Positions 11,513 through 23,927 of a DNA stretch of 64,000 nt are shown here, in pieces. This stretch comes from Paramecium sonneborni (taxonomy: Eukaryota > Ciliophora > Oligohymenophorea > Peniculida > Parameciidae), in NCBI GenBank assembly GCA_905182985.1, contig CAJJDN010000113.1, forward strand, positions 218,326 through 282,325, in the 5' to 3' direction. A program made the position numbers and the translations under genes. How positions within the stretch are numbered: the stretch's first letter is position 1; each line of letters opens with the position of its first letter. The notes beneath the pieces were generated by a model that was not told the DNA's origin, ran no database searches, and saw only the letters and a list, made by a program, of their open reading frames with translations.

Positions 11513-14161
11513 TCATTAAATCAATAGTGGATGTACTGATTCATCATCCATATATTCAAGTACTTGTTCTGTGAAGTAAGCAAAATAATGTCCACGAACT
11601 TTTTAAGTAATTTAAACTTATTTTTCAAATGATTCTAATCCTATGATATTAATGGGGATTATTAATGTTTCTTCTAAAATCAATTATTAACCTATCACAT
11701 TAACAAATTCATTTAAAAATACAGGTAAACTTTAAAAATTATAAATTGTAATTTCATTTTCAATATCTGATAGATTAAATATGCATTTAAGATTTAGAAA
11801 CAAAATGATAAGTTCTTTAGCTTTATGATTATAAGTAACTCTCATAAGACCTGCTTAATCACTAATAACGACATCTCTTTCTTCTAATAATACTGTATTA
11901 TCTTGTAAATGAGTGATGGATAATGGCTTAGGAGGTTAAGTTAATTAATTATCCATTTGAATATGAGATTCATAATATTATAATAATGAATCATCTGGAG
12001 TAAGTACTTAACTAGCAACTTTATATGCCTATATACAGAATTGATTGGATTCATAAACTCCCTTTTCTAATTAAGCCATTCTCTCATATAATTTTGCCAT
12101 CAAGAGATGTACCTTTTTATCTAGCTTTGGTTCCAAAGACTTAATTATAAGTTGTTACAGTTTCAGAATTGCTTATAATGCTTATTATTTGCTTTAATTT
12201 TCTATTGAGCAAAAGTGATAAAGAGATAAGGCAGATTCATAAATTTAAGACACAGTTCCTCCTATACTATAATATTATTATTCATCAATTAATGCCATCA
12301 AACGTGCTCTTGCTTGAGTAATACGATTAATCTTAATTTGATATGCAATTTCTAAATTCTATAAAACCCATAAGTTAGAGAAGGTACAAACTTCTTGATT
12401 CCATAGCTGAAGGTATTGAATAATTAATTATGTGCTAGGTAATTGATTCTAAGACATAAACTAATATCCCATATCTGCTAATTCTGAAATGATTGTTTCA
12501 TAACCTTTAGAGAAATCTGTAACTGAAATTGATTGAAGATGATTAGTGATGTCTTAGAGTAGCTCCTCTGAGAAGTCATCAACTTCAAGTGAGTTGAGTA
12601 TTTAAGCATACCACATATTTTAAATAATATCATAATTTAGAAGTATTTTTTGGTATTTTCTTAGGATGAAGACTGTATGCTTATAATTGATCATATTTTT
12701 TAGAGAGCTTTTAAGAATCTTCATCTCCACTAAATTCATTCATACATTATTAAAATCCCCAAGTTGAATCTATTGTTTTATGTCTCTAAAAATTAATATT
12801 TAGTTACTCTAAGTTAATCTTTTGGTTCTATTATTTAAACTCCACTATGAAAGATTACTGATTGACGTTTAGAAGATTTAGCACTCTTTCTACTTCTTTT
12901 ACTTTTCTTGCTTTTTGAACGTTTATCATCTTGATTACACATACTAGTATTTTCTATTTAAGAAGGTATGTATTTTATCATCATCGATGACAATGAACCT
13001 TAAATAGATGTCTATGTGAGATGTTTAGACTCCATTCGAATGGGACTACCTCCTGTTGCTCTCATTGCTTCTGGAGGTTTTAAGAGATTATTGAAACCCA
13101 TTATTTATTATGAACTATTCATTTAAGGTATCTTTTATTTCTCTTCAGATAAAGCCCAAATTATTTGATCTTTTATTTTTGTTTGCCGATCTGTCCATTC
13201 AAATTATTTATCAAGTATTATATGATTATTAGTTGCAGCCTTAAGTAACAAAGATAACATATATTTGTAATCCGGTTCAGATTTAAATTCTAACTTTTTT
13301 AAATAACTAAATAATAAAAAAATAGAATACTTAAAGATTTCAGCAAATTCAGATGGAACATCTTTACATAATTCAGGTACTTCTGTTTTAAATTTGACTT
13401 CTCCAACAACATCAGTTCTGTCTCTATCTCCAATATTTTGTAAATTTTACCAAGGCAATTTTCTAATATAAAGAAAGTTCTCTCTACCCTTTTAAGAGAT
13501 ATATCATAACATAAAACATTGATTCTACATCATCTTTTCTACCCAATTCGTAGCCTCGATGTGCTGCAATAGATGCATATCTTGTAGTCCCGATAAATGA
13601 TTTCTTGTCTTTAAGTGGGCTTTGCCTTAGGTAAATTCAGTACATGTGTTTTCCATTATTATCTAAATAGATCTTTGAGACTCCATAATCAACCAAATAA
13701 ATAGTGCCATTCTCTTATTGATATCCTGTTAAAATGTTTTCTGGTTTGAAATCTCTATGTATAACACCTCTTTCATGTACTAATTAAAGTGTAGAAAGCA
13801 ATTAATATGAAATCTGTAATACACTTTTCAAACTAAACTTTTTATATTGCTTGATATGTTAACTAAGATCCTTCCCCAAAATTTGTATTACAATTACATT
13901 ATAGTCTTATTCAAATCCACTCCAATAAAGTTTAGGTGTTCCAGGTACTCCATTTAAACGATTTAAGATAGATATTTCTCTATCAAGTGAACTCACATCT
14001 TCATTCTCTTCCTTTTCTATTTTTACAGCCACTTCTTCTCTTGTGTGCTTATCAAATGCCAAATACACGATACCAAATGAACCTGATGAAATCTATTATT
14101 TGATTATATATTTGTTGTTAAATATCTTTGGATCTCTATAACTAGCAGGAAGCTTCATCAT
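11513..14161 (-). CDS. casein-kinase-1-type protein kinase with long C-terminal region
   Basis: Residues from about 14 form a CK1-family kinase: glycine loop SSGSFGIVYLA, lysine VAVKIEKE, catalytic loop VIHRDFKPENIL, and LVDYGVSKIY in place of DFG. The CK1 signature FIGTTRYASIAAHRGYELG follows, then LPWQNLQNIG. Four introns are inferred, fixed by family alignment or frame: 18 nt near 13624-13641 (removes TGA), 25 nt near 13470, 24 nt near 13300, and 16 nt at 12730-12745; one more lies near 12785. The reading frame does not stop after the kinase. It runs on through a Lys/Ser-rich linker into about 480 residues of mostly helical sequence of unknown type that ends SVHPLLIQ. Either the kinase carries an unusual C-terminal domain, or a stop between two genes has been missed. 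Confidence 0.75.
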
Positions 14162-14328
14162 TTATTATTATTTTAATTTTATATTTCTCTCTTATTCAAT
14201 TTTTTATTATTTACCCATTACTCATTTTGTATTTTAAATCTAATGTTAATCTATCCATTATTTGATATTATATTCATGTAATCCTTATATTGAATAATTT
14301 ATAAATAATTAACTTTCAAATTATTCCA

Positions 14329-16117
14329 TCATATGTTAACTAAGTATCCTAACTTTTTAAGTTCTTCTACTTTTTTCCTAGATTTTGTTGCATTTATGAG
14401 AGTCTATGATAAATAGATATTCTTTGGTAATTACGATTATTTATCAAAAATAAGATTAGATCCAATGTCCTTTCAGTAATCATATTTGAAGATAAATTTA
14501 ATGAAACTAAATTGTTACTTTAGGTTAAAGCTTACAATAATATTGTTGCACCATCATCACTAATCTTATTTCTTGCTAATTTTAACTATTTCACTTTTTT
14601 GCAAATTTTCAATTAATCTGCAATTATTGAACATCCTTCATCTCCTAATTCTTAAAATGTTTAACAAATAAATATTTACCAGCATTAGAAAAATCTGCAA
14701 TTTCTAAATTATCATTTTTGAAAGCCTGCCAAACAGAATCAAATTTTTCATTCATTTTAAATGTTTTCTTTTTTTTATCTTATAATTTTGGGGTTGGAGA
14801 AATACCTTAACGTAATATTGATATTGGAGCTGGAGGTTAAAGATTATTATTTGATTATTATTATTATTCTTTATTTGGACTTTTTTATTTATTCGTTTTA
14901 AGAGGAGGTATAGAACTACAAAGATTTTCTGTTCTTAAAGAACTTTTTATTTATATAACTTATGATTATGTAGATACATGACTCTAATTTTAACTAACTT
15001 AAGTAATTAAACTTTCATCATTTTCAGTCCAATCTGCTACAGAATTATCTCGTAAAAGAAGTGGTTCTTCTTGATCAAATTTTGTAAAACTATTTTCAAT
15101 ATGATTGTTTTCAGTATGATTTAATTATAATGTTAATGAGCACATTGTATCAAAACATTTATCTATCTCAGCTTTTTTAAAGTTCACTCGAATTTTTCTA
15201 ATTCTAATATTATTAATCTTCTATTCTAATATTTTTATTGTTCTATCCATTTCTTCTATTATCGCATTTCCTTTAAACTCTTAATTATAAAGTAAATCTA
15301 AAGGTAACTCACCATTATCTGTCATAGTAGAAAAATAGAGCAAACGATCCTTTGCTCCAATTTTCCATAATTCTGCTTACTATAAACTCTATTAAATCTA
15401 ATCTTTGATCTATCTTTTGGTCTATTATTCTAAAGTCGAAGTTAAACCATTCAATTGTTCCAATAACTTATATTCTTTCTAATCTAATTATTAATGTAAC
15501 TCCCTAAATTTCTCCTTAACAGACATTGAACTTTCATTAAGCATTACTTAGAATTTATCACTTAAAGGCTCAAAAAACTTCGATTCAGTCATTTCTTATT
15601 GTTTATCCAAGATTTTTTAATAAGTCTACATAATATTTTCAGCTTTAAGAGTGACTTCTCTAACTACATCATCAACTGATTTCATTTCATGATGTCTATG
15701 ATTTCCAAACAAAGCACATTTAGTACAAATTCGAATATTATCTGTTAAACATACAATTTCTAACTTTTCTAAATGTTCAGCACACAATTCAATTCGTTCC
15801 TAAGCTAAATTATTGAGATGTAACTAATATTCAGGTTACTCAATAGATGGTCTTTATTTAACAATCATTTTCAAAAGTTAGCAATTTTTAGGAAATTATG
15901 AGATTTAAGTCTTGCCTTTTGCTAAAATACTAATGATAAAATGAACTTAGAAAAAATACTTGTCATCTGGACAGGAGATCTACTAACCATCAGCATTGGA
16001 TAACATGTATTGAATACATTTTTGACAGATGGTATGGCCACAATCTGGAAGCATGAGAGGAATATTGTCAAATTCATTGAATATATTATGACATTATGGA
16101 CATATAAGTTCTTCCAT
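14329..16117 (-). CDS. RING/B-box protein with C-terminal leucine-rich repeats
   Basis: The N-terminus is a RING finger: CPQCHNIF, then LPDCGHTICQKCIQYML, closing with ISCPDD. After a roughly 30-nt intron comes a B-box (LCAEHLEKLEIVCLTD, CTKCALFGNHRHHEM), then a long coiled coil (LKAENIMQTYQKILDKQ; KFRELHQQLDQKEYKLLEQL). Ser-rich and basic linkers lead to leucine-rich repeats near the C-terminus (KQLKLARNKISDDGATILLQ, LVSLNLSSNMITER). The order RING, B-box, coiled coil matches TRIM ubiquitin ligases; LRRs at the C-terminus are less usual. Near 14446-14450 the frame seems to shift by one base at a short T run (minus strand): the LRR frame continues to 14316, while the neighbouring frame gives a more natural end (KKVEELKKLGYLVNI) at 14329. 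An intron could also explain this. Confidence 0.75.
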
Positions 16118-16138
16118 TTTAATTAAAATAACGATATA

Positions 16139-18773
16139 TCATTGTTAAAGGTATTGTACTAATTTATTGCATCCTTCTTATTCTGATAAAGCTTGAATAA
16201 AGGTCTTGCATTCTTCCATAGCAAACAATTATTCCATTTTCTCAGATCCCTTTTTCAATAATACTTATTTTCCATAATATAACAATTTGCCAATCCAGAC
16301 ATATAATTTCATTCTAAATTTTGATTGTAAGGAAAATTCAATTATTTTTATAAATGGTTCACAACTATACACAAGCTGTCTAATTTCAAATAAAAATGGA
16401 AATGAGTTTGGAGCATATAATAACTATCAATTAAAAAATATTATTACTTCATCAAAAGGATCAGATGCCTTGCTTAAAAAGTATTTCACTGATTCCATAT
16501 CTTTTTATAAGTTTAAGTATGGCCAATTTTATGAGTATTAATTTTTTAATTTAATTTTACCATCCTATCCTTCATCTAATAAATCTTTTATGTATTATGG
16601 TAATTCTTAAATATAAATAAATAATTATAAAGTCTCCAACAATTAAAGTGATGTCATCTATTCATTTAATTTCAATAGTGATATTGCTGCATACTGATAC
16701 AATTATATCATTATCTCTTTTTTATTTGGAAATTCAGATCCAGTCTACATTAGTATATTCATGCAATAATAAGGATTCTCTAATAAATCTATTAGTAATA
16801 TTATCTATTTTTATAATCATTTATATTTAATACATCTCTTGTTAAAAAATCTTAATATTTTTCAAAATTTTAAAAATCATTCTTCATTCTAACACTGATT
16901 TCTCCCAATAAAGCTTCAGGTCTTCCAAATAATAATGATAATTGAATTGAAAACATATATGAATCAAATGAAGCTGTTTATGCAGTCAAAATATGGGAGT
17001 AATAACCATTATAACTCATTACGGATTCTTTTGATATTTTCTCACATTTCTCTAAAACATACTTCAAAAAATGAAAATTAATTGTTGGAAGATCAAAAAC
17101 AATACGCAATATATTAGAAAATATATTAGTTTATTCATTCTAATCTACAAATGGAATTAAACTTATTATTTTTGTTAATGATTCTTTTGATGGTAATTCT
17201 GAAATCTATACGGCTGTTAAGTATCCAATCATTTATTAAAGTATAGCATTAACATCAATTTATCTCTTTTATAAACTTTTTTATTAGATTCTTCTATTAT
17301 GAGTCACACGTAAACATTACAAATATTATTTCATTAATAAAGGAATGTCACTTACTTTGTTTCTAAATATTTTCAATATAAATTATTTCTGTAAATAACT
17401 TAATACTTCAACTGCTAACATAAAATCCATATTCTATGCTAACCAATCCAACATCTAAACATTTGGATTTTCTTTAATATCCATTGTATCTTTAGTTTCT
17501 AATATCAGTAACATTCCTAAAAAATGAACAATAATTAATGTTTATTATTTCTCATTATTTATCATTTATGATAAAATCTCCTCATCACCAAATAGTGGAT
17601 AAATCATAACATGTGATGCTATCATACTAGTCAATAATTTTGCTACAAATTTTGGATTGTTTTAAGCAATGACTCTCTCTAAATAGAGAAAATAAAAATC
17701 TAATAAATCTGGTTTAATTAATTCTTATCTTACTTCCTTATAAGCTGTTGCTTATATTAACAAATGATTAAACACACTTACATCATTTGCATAATACATT
17801 TCTACTTTACTTATTTGACTGTTTAAGAAAAATTAATTTTTCAATAGAATTTATCCTAATTTAATTAAATGATCTTTGGTAGATAATATTTGATAATCAA
17901 CTAAAATAGTAATAAATTTTTTCTATAATGTTGGAGTAATTAATGAGATGAAACGAATAAGTGCATCAAAGATTAAGCATTTACAATTTTGATTAGAATT
18001 GGTGTCTTCAATTTTAGAATTAAAGAAATTATCATCACATTAATGTCCAAATCCTATTTAAGGATCATTTATTTATAATTATCCGAGAAGGGCAATACCA
18101 AATAGATTAGACAATAATGGAAATTATCTTAAAATTTATTCTATTTGATCTAGTAATCCTGCTAAGAAAAAGTTCATTTATATTAAAATATGTTTATCTT
18201 CTAAATCTAGAAGAGTTTCTTCAATTAATTTAATCAAATTAATAAATACAAGATAAAAGAAATTAATAAACTTCTAGGTATTCTCAGATAATTATGGTTA
18301 TTCTTGATTATGCAATTTATGTTTGCTAACAATAAAATTGAGACTATTATATACAGTATCTAGAGAGTTTCTAGAATGATATTTGTGAATCTTACTTTCT
18401 TAAATAGAATGAAGTGTATTCTTAATTGAATAAATGTACTTATTAGTTAACTCCAGCAAATTATTTAAAATAAGGATGTCGACTGATTTCATCATTGACT
18501 CTGTCTATATCAAAAAAACTACTGGCCACTTCATTTAATAAATTGATGAAGTCCTTTCTATCTTCCAATTTTTAAGATAACTATGATAATGAATAATCTA
18601 ACATTCTCTTTAGTACATTCATAAAAATGATTTTAGATGTAGTTTTTAAGTTTGTGAATTGAATCAAACATCTTCTAGTTAAGTGTTTTGTTGTTTTCTT
18701 TAAAAAATGAATAAATAGCTGTTGCTGCAAATGCTGCTGCAAGACCACCAAAAAGTTTAACTTTCATATCCAT
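16139..18773 (-). CDS. large N-terminally anchored helical protein, unknown
   Basis: Begins MDMKVKLFGGLAAAFAATAIYSFF, a single hydrophobic segment that could be a membrane anchor or organelle signal. About 800 residues of helical, repeat-like sequence follow (FFLAGLLDQIEQILRQFPLL; PKFVAKLLTSMIASHVMIYP; PNVQMLDWLAQNMDFMLAVE). It ends SEQEGCNKLVQYLQQ. At least four short introns are needed, for example a 22-nt GTT...TAG near 18585 and a 24-nt one near 16440 that removes a TGA. The frame is otherwise continuous. The helix pattern suggests an ARM/HEAT-like solenoid, but I do not recognise a family. The start codon is only 10 bp from the divergent start of the ubiquitin protease gene. Confidence 0.7.
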
Positions 18774-18783
18774 AATTAATTAA

Positions 18784-21700
18784 ATGAAGACACCAATTAA
18801 TTCAGAGCTATTAGATCAATATATTGGTATGGGATTTTCTAGAGAATTGATTCAAATGGCATGGGAGGAAAGTAATAACGAGAGTGAAGTAATCAATACT
18901 CTACTTACATTGGCAGATAAAAACAATGCACTTTCAAATACACCAACAGTATATATTTTGAATATAGATTCATTAGAAACAAGATGAAGAGATTTTACTT
19001 AATTAAGCTTTAATTGATTCTTACAAAACTAATCCGTAAGGTGGTGCTACAACTACTTTTGAGAATGTATCACCTGAATAAAGAAAAAGAAATAATGGTG
19101 TTCCATGTGGTCTTAAAAATGTAGGTAACACTTGCTATTTTAATGGATTGCTCTAAACGTACTTCTTTAATAGTGATTTTGTTAAAATTATTATCAAATT
19201 TCAACCACCAGCATAAATTGAATAAGGAAAATAAGGTTAATCCATTTAATTAGTCTAACATCTATAGAATTTATTTATCAGTATGATAGGAAGTGATAAA
19301 AAATATGTTGATCCATCTGATGTTGTCAAAAGTATTTGTGATGATTTTGGAAATGTATTACCTATTGGTGATTAAAAAGATGTTGGAGAATTCAATCATT
19401 ATTTCCTTAGTAGAATTGGAGAAGGTCTTGCTTATAATGAACATTAACCTAGTAAAATTGAAGATATTCCACATGAAGGGGGATCCTCTATTTTAAAATA
19501 AAAATCTTCCACTGTTCATGATGATGATGCAGTTTCCAAATTATTCTTTTGTAAAGTTCATCATTTCTTATAATTTGATTAAGCAGGAGTACCTCATAGT
19601 AGAGATAGTACTGAACTTTATAATTTTATTCCTATTGATTTAAAAGATGGAAATCTTTATGATGCTTTTGATAATTTTGTTATCAATTCTATTGAAGATT
19701 TCAAAAATGATTTAAGTGAAATTGTTTGTGCTACTAAATACAATTGGATTTAAGGTACACCACAAACACTCTCATTTTAAATTTAAAGAGTTACTTATAG
19801 TAAAGAAAAAAGTAATCTATTTTATTTTATTTTTTTAAGATGATCTTATTAAATAAAATGATGAATTTTATTTTGAAGAAGAAATCTATTTGGATCGCTT
19901 CTTAAATTAGAATAGTAAAAAATATTTGGAAATTAGAACTTAAAATAAAGAATTGAAAGATAAATAAAAAAAAATTAAATTAGAATTATAACAATTTTCA
20001 AAATTTGATGATAAATACGATTTATAAGATATTCTCTTAACAACAATCAAATTTTTAGAAATGTAAACAAAAGATAATCCTCTAAATCCACTTAATTTCG
20101 GTGATTCCAATCAAAAACTTACCATAGATCATTTACTAAAATATTCATAGCAAGTCTCAAAAAAAAAAGAAGTCTTGTAATAATCATACAATAATCTTGA
20201 ATAAAAAATCTAAGCTTCTTATAATAATTTTAAAGAAAATAAATATATTTTATAATCCATTTTAATCCATGAAGGAATGGCTAGTATATAATTTAATTAT
20301 CATTTAAGATTCTGGTCATTACTATACTTACATCAAAGATTTCAGATTAGATAAATGGTTTAAATTTAATGACATTCGTGTAACAGAAGAAACTAAAGAA
20401 AAAGTATTTCAAGATGCTTTTGGTGTCAAACCTGGTATAAATGCATATTTACTCGTGTATGTTAAAAATGATGTTGTATAAGAGGAATTGAGATACCCAA
20501 AGAGATTGTACAAAATAAGTTCGGAAAAAGATTATTTATAGGATGGTTATGGTGGTTTTCTTTGCAAGGCTTAAATTGATAGTATTACTAGAGAGAATCA
20601 ATTATTCTAGAATGAAATTGAAGATTATAAATAGGCTAGAATAATAGAAAGAGTTGCAGAATCATATCAAACAAGATTTGAATTTGTAAATGAACATTTT
20701 CGAACAATTATTAATAAGACTTAAGGAATTAAATTTAAGCCTCTATTTACTTTAAATTTCCCAATTTATATTAAATGTAAGGCTTCATAATTATCAAATT
20801 AAAATACATAGCATGATAATTTAGTAAAATGGATTATTTTGGATTCTGCATTACGTGAAGTTTCAGAAAAAAAATAGGGAGTTTTTGATGGATAATTAAG
20901 TGAAGATGTATAAAATTTATTATAATAAAATGTTAGTTTAAAAATAAAATCATAAATAAATTTTCAGTTTAATTTAATGAATTTAAGAGACCTTCAGCAA
21001 AATTGGCTTATTCTGAATAGAATGATTTAAATAAATTTGAATAAGAATATCAATAATATGTAAATTTAGGAGCATGGGCTTCAATAAGTTTAGATTGTTT
21101 ATAAAAAAAAGATTTTATACAAACTCTTTAAGTTTTATAGCATTTAACAAAGAAAGTGAAGATGTTAGACTAATAGAATTACTTCTTTAAATTTGCAAAG
21201 AATTTGAAAACTTTAGTTCCTCTTATAATAATTTGTAAAATGATTCCAAAAGAGAATGAAGTCAATATAAAAGAATTATAATTATTATAAGCATATATGG
21301 TGCATAATCATTTTTAATATGATGATCCAAAGAATTGGAAGGGTTAAATAAGAATAATGTTGAATGCAATAATAGAGAATCATGAATGCTAGGGTATAAA
21401 AGAGGTTATAGCTAATTTTGAGAGTGAAAATAAGATAAAAGAATAGATGGATTAATTAGAGTTTGTTTGTGAGGTATGAAAATGATGTGATAATGATAGG
21501 AAGTTAAGAATTAATAAATAATATTAAGTTCTTCATATGAGATTAATTTTTGGAATACATATTAGAAGCAAGATATTATATTTGATAATTTGGTAGAAGG
21601 GATGAATAAGTTGAAATAATAATTCGGAGTAAGATATATCGAGAAATGTTTAGGTGTATGTATAAATTCAAAAGGAAATAAAGGAAGTATAAGCACCGCT

Positions 21701-21832
21701 AGTGAAAGAGCAATTAGAAAAAATGATAAAATGATATATTATATATAATATGATCCTTATTGCTGCATCGATGCATATAAGAGAGCATCGTTCATTCTCA
21801 CTCAGAACTTCATCAATGCACATTAGAGATGA
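18784..21832 (+). CDS. ubiquitin-specific protease with N-terminal UBA domain
   Basis: Cysteine deubiquitinase of the USP (C19) class. Residues 4-45 form a UBA-like domain (LLDQYIGMGFSRELIQMAWEE). The Cys box is GLKNVGNTCYFNGLLQTYF, with the nucleophile at about 19133. The His box is SGHYYTYIKD followed by KWFKFNDIRV, with the His at about 20316. Between them is a long Lys/Glu-rich insertion (about 19850-20230), and after the protease comes a 400-residue helical tail, an arrangement like USP25/28. Introns include 19 nt (18949-18967), about 28 nt near 19811, 25 nt (20284-20308), 29 nt near 20910 and 26 nt near 21474. Some of these remove TGAs. The last exon overlaps the 5' end of the next gene in another frame, so its end is less certain than the catalytic part. 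Confidence 0.85.
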
Positions 21833-23406
21833 GGATCCTAAAGATGTGGTAAAGAGCAGTATTTGTGGAGTTATGATGGGTGTGTTATTTATGATAATAT
21901 TTGCTATAATAGGAATAGTGGGCACATTCACAAGTATAGGAAAAGACTCAGATTACATATGGATGTTAGTAGTATTATCTTTTACATATATTCTATTTAT
22001 TCCTTACTTCATACTAATTCTCAAAGACTTAAGGAAGATATCAGCTGAGTTAGAAAAACATTAGGATGAATCGGTTGTAATGAATCCATTTGCATTTGCA
22101 TCTGGCATGAATACCATTAATGCAATCACAAACAATGAAAAATATAACCCTTTTAGACTGTTAAATATTTAGTTCTCCATAATTACATTAATACTTAGTG
22201 CATACTTAATTAATTCAAAAATAGTAATAGGATCATTGTTAGCTATTGTTAATTATATTATTGCAGCAACTATTATAATTTATGCTTGTAGAAAATGTTG
22301 GTTGGGTTGTTGCAACATAAGAGTAGTTACAAAAAAACCTAAACGATATCATTATTATCGCTATCCTTGTAATCAATTCACTCTATCTTTTAGCACCAAT
22401 TGTCGTCCAGAAAACTACTTTTCTTTTTGGAGTTTTCTTACTTCTATTTTATATTATCAAAGCTATTTTGTATATAATATTTCTAAGTATTCAAAAAGAA
22501 AACTACAAATTCACATTGCTAACTAGTTTCTTCTATTCATTTATTATTTGCACTTAAATTATCTATGTCCTTTATCTAATTAAAAAAATTAACATAACTC
22601 TCTATTCTAAGAAATATTTCAAATGCTATATGACATTGTTTCAATCCTTATACCTTTCATATACTACTTAAAATTGCATTTTAAAAGGACTTTACTTTTT
22701 TTCACTCTTTTGTACTTACATTGCTTTCTTTCTAGAAAAACCTTATAAAACAATCACCAAAGATACATTATTTGGAATTCATTAATTTTGTTCATATGAA
22801 CATTTCATATACCTATTTACAATTGTCTAATTAATTTACTTCTTCCTCTTTCGAAGTTATTGTGTCAATAAAGAAGAAGAATAAATATAAGTATTTGATT
22901 TTAATTTAGCTTAACCATAAGAATAAAGATTGTAATGGGTTTAAAATAATCATTAAGATCATCCCATTTATAAATAAAATTCATCAAATAATTTCTACTA
23001 AATACATGATTTAGAAGCTCTTTAAGAAATATATGATAATATAGTTTTTTAAAATTCTCTATTAGAATTAAAAGTCAAACCAAAAAGTGGTCAATTAATA
23101 TCATTATCTCAATGGATAGAAGATAAAAAGTTTCAATTTCAATTAGAAGGTAAAAAAGTTGAAGAAGATTATTTCATTAACCTTAAATAATTTATAGAAT
23201 AGAATGTTGGTTAAAAAAAAGATAATCAAGACAAATTAAAATAAGATCAAGAACGAATGGATTGCGCTATTTGCTTATAAAATTTAGATTCTAAAGAAAA
23301 TATCACATAACTTGAATGTCATTTTACCCATAGATTCCATACAGAATGCATTGTTAGATGGATTCATGCAGTTCATAAATGTCCATTATGCAATTAGCCC
23401 ACTTGA
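21750..23406 (+). CDS. multi-span membrane RING-H2 E3 ubiquitin ligase
   Basis: The C-terminus is a RING-H2 finger: MDCAICLQNL, LECHFTHRFHTECIVRW and KCPLCNQPT, ending three residues after the last Cys pair. Upstream are about eight hydrophobic spans, such as GVLFMIIFAIIGIVG, WMLVVLSFTYILFIPYF, IIIIAILVINSLYLLAP and LIYFFLFRSY. A Lys/Gln-rich cytosolic linker lies before the RING. Two start choices exist: ATG 21750 and ATG 21816. Both overlap the protease gene's last exon. One intron is required around 22282-22315 (a 34-nt GTAGAA...ATAAG fits) to bring the two hydrophobic blocks into one frame; a 19-nt intron near 22225 is the alternative. It probably ubiquitinates membrane proteins, an inference from the layout. 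Confidence 0.75.
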
Positions 23407-23927
23407 TTTTCTATTTGCTAACTATAAATTTATATAATAGATATATTTATTTTTATTATCAATTATTTTTTATTCTTTTTATGTATTTTATATTCCATCT
23501 ATAATATACTTTCTAAATCATATATTTCATTTTTTATTTTGTTAATCTTTACTTGATAATACAAATTATTCTTAAAACAAAAAAAAAATATCCGCAATAT
23601 ATTCATAGAGATAATCATTAACTTTTATAATTTTTTATTGTTTTAATTAATTTTATTTTAATAATTCCCTAAATATAAAAACAAAATTAAGAGAATACTT
23701 TTTTTGCCCAAAGTTCTAAAATTAATTTAGATATAATTATTGATTAATATATTTTTAAAAAGTTTCTCGTCTTATTGTTCATGTTTTTAAAGATGAAGAT
23801 TTATAACTACTTTGAATTTTATATTAAATTTTATGATATTCCCTTTAACTTGAGAAAAGTTAAATGAAATAAGAAATGGATAATTTTATAAATCTTGTTT
23901 ATCGTAGTTTATTATGACACAAATAAT
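23407..23927. other. tail-to-tail spacer, nothing recognised
   Basis: About 520 bp between two convergent stops. It is very AT-rich with short A and T runs. No open frame, RNA gene or repeat is seen; it presumably holds the two 3' ends. Confidence 0.6.

Noticed and set aside
21668..21931. Minus-strand frame of 87 residues
   Set aside because: It is antisense to the membrane RING gene; the hydrophobic pattern belongs to the plus strand.
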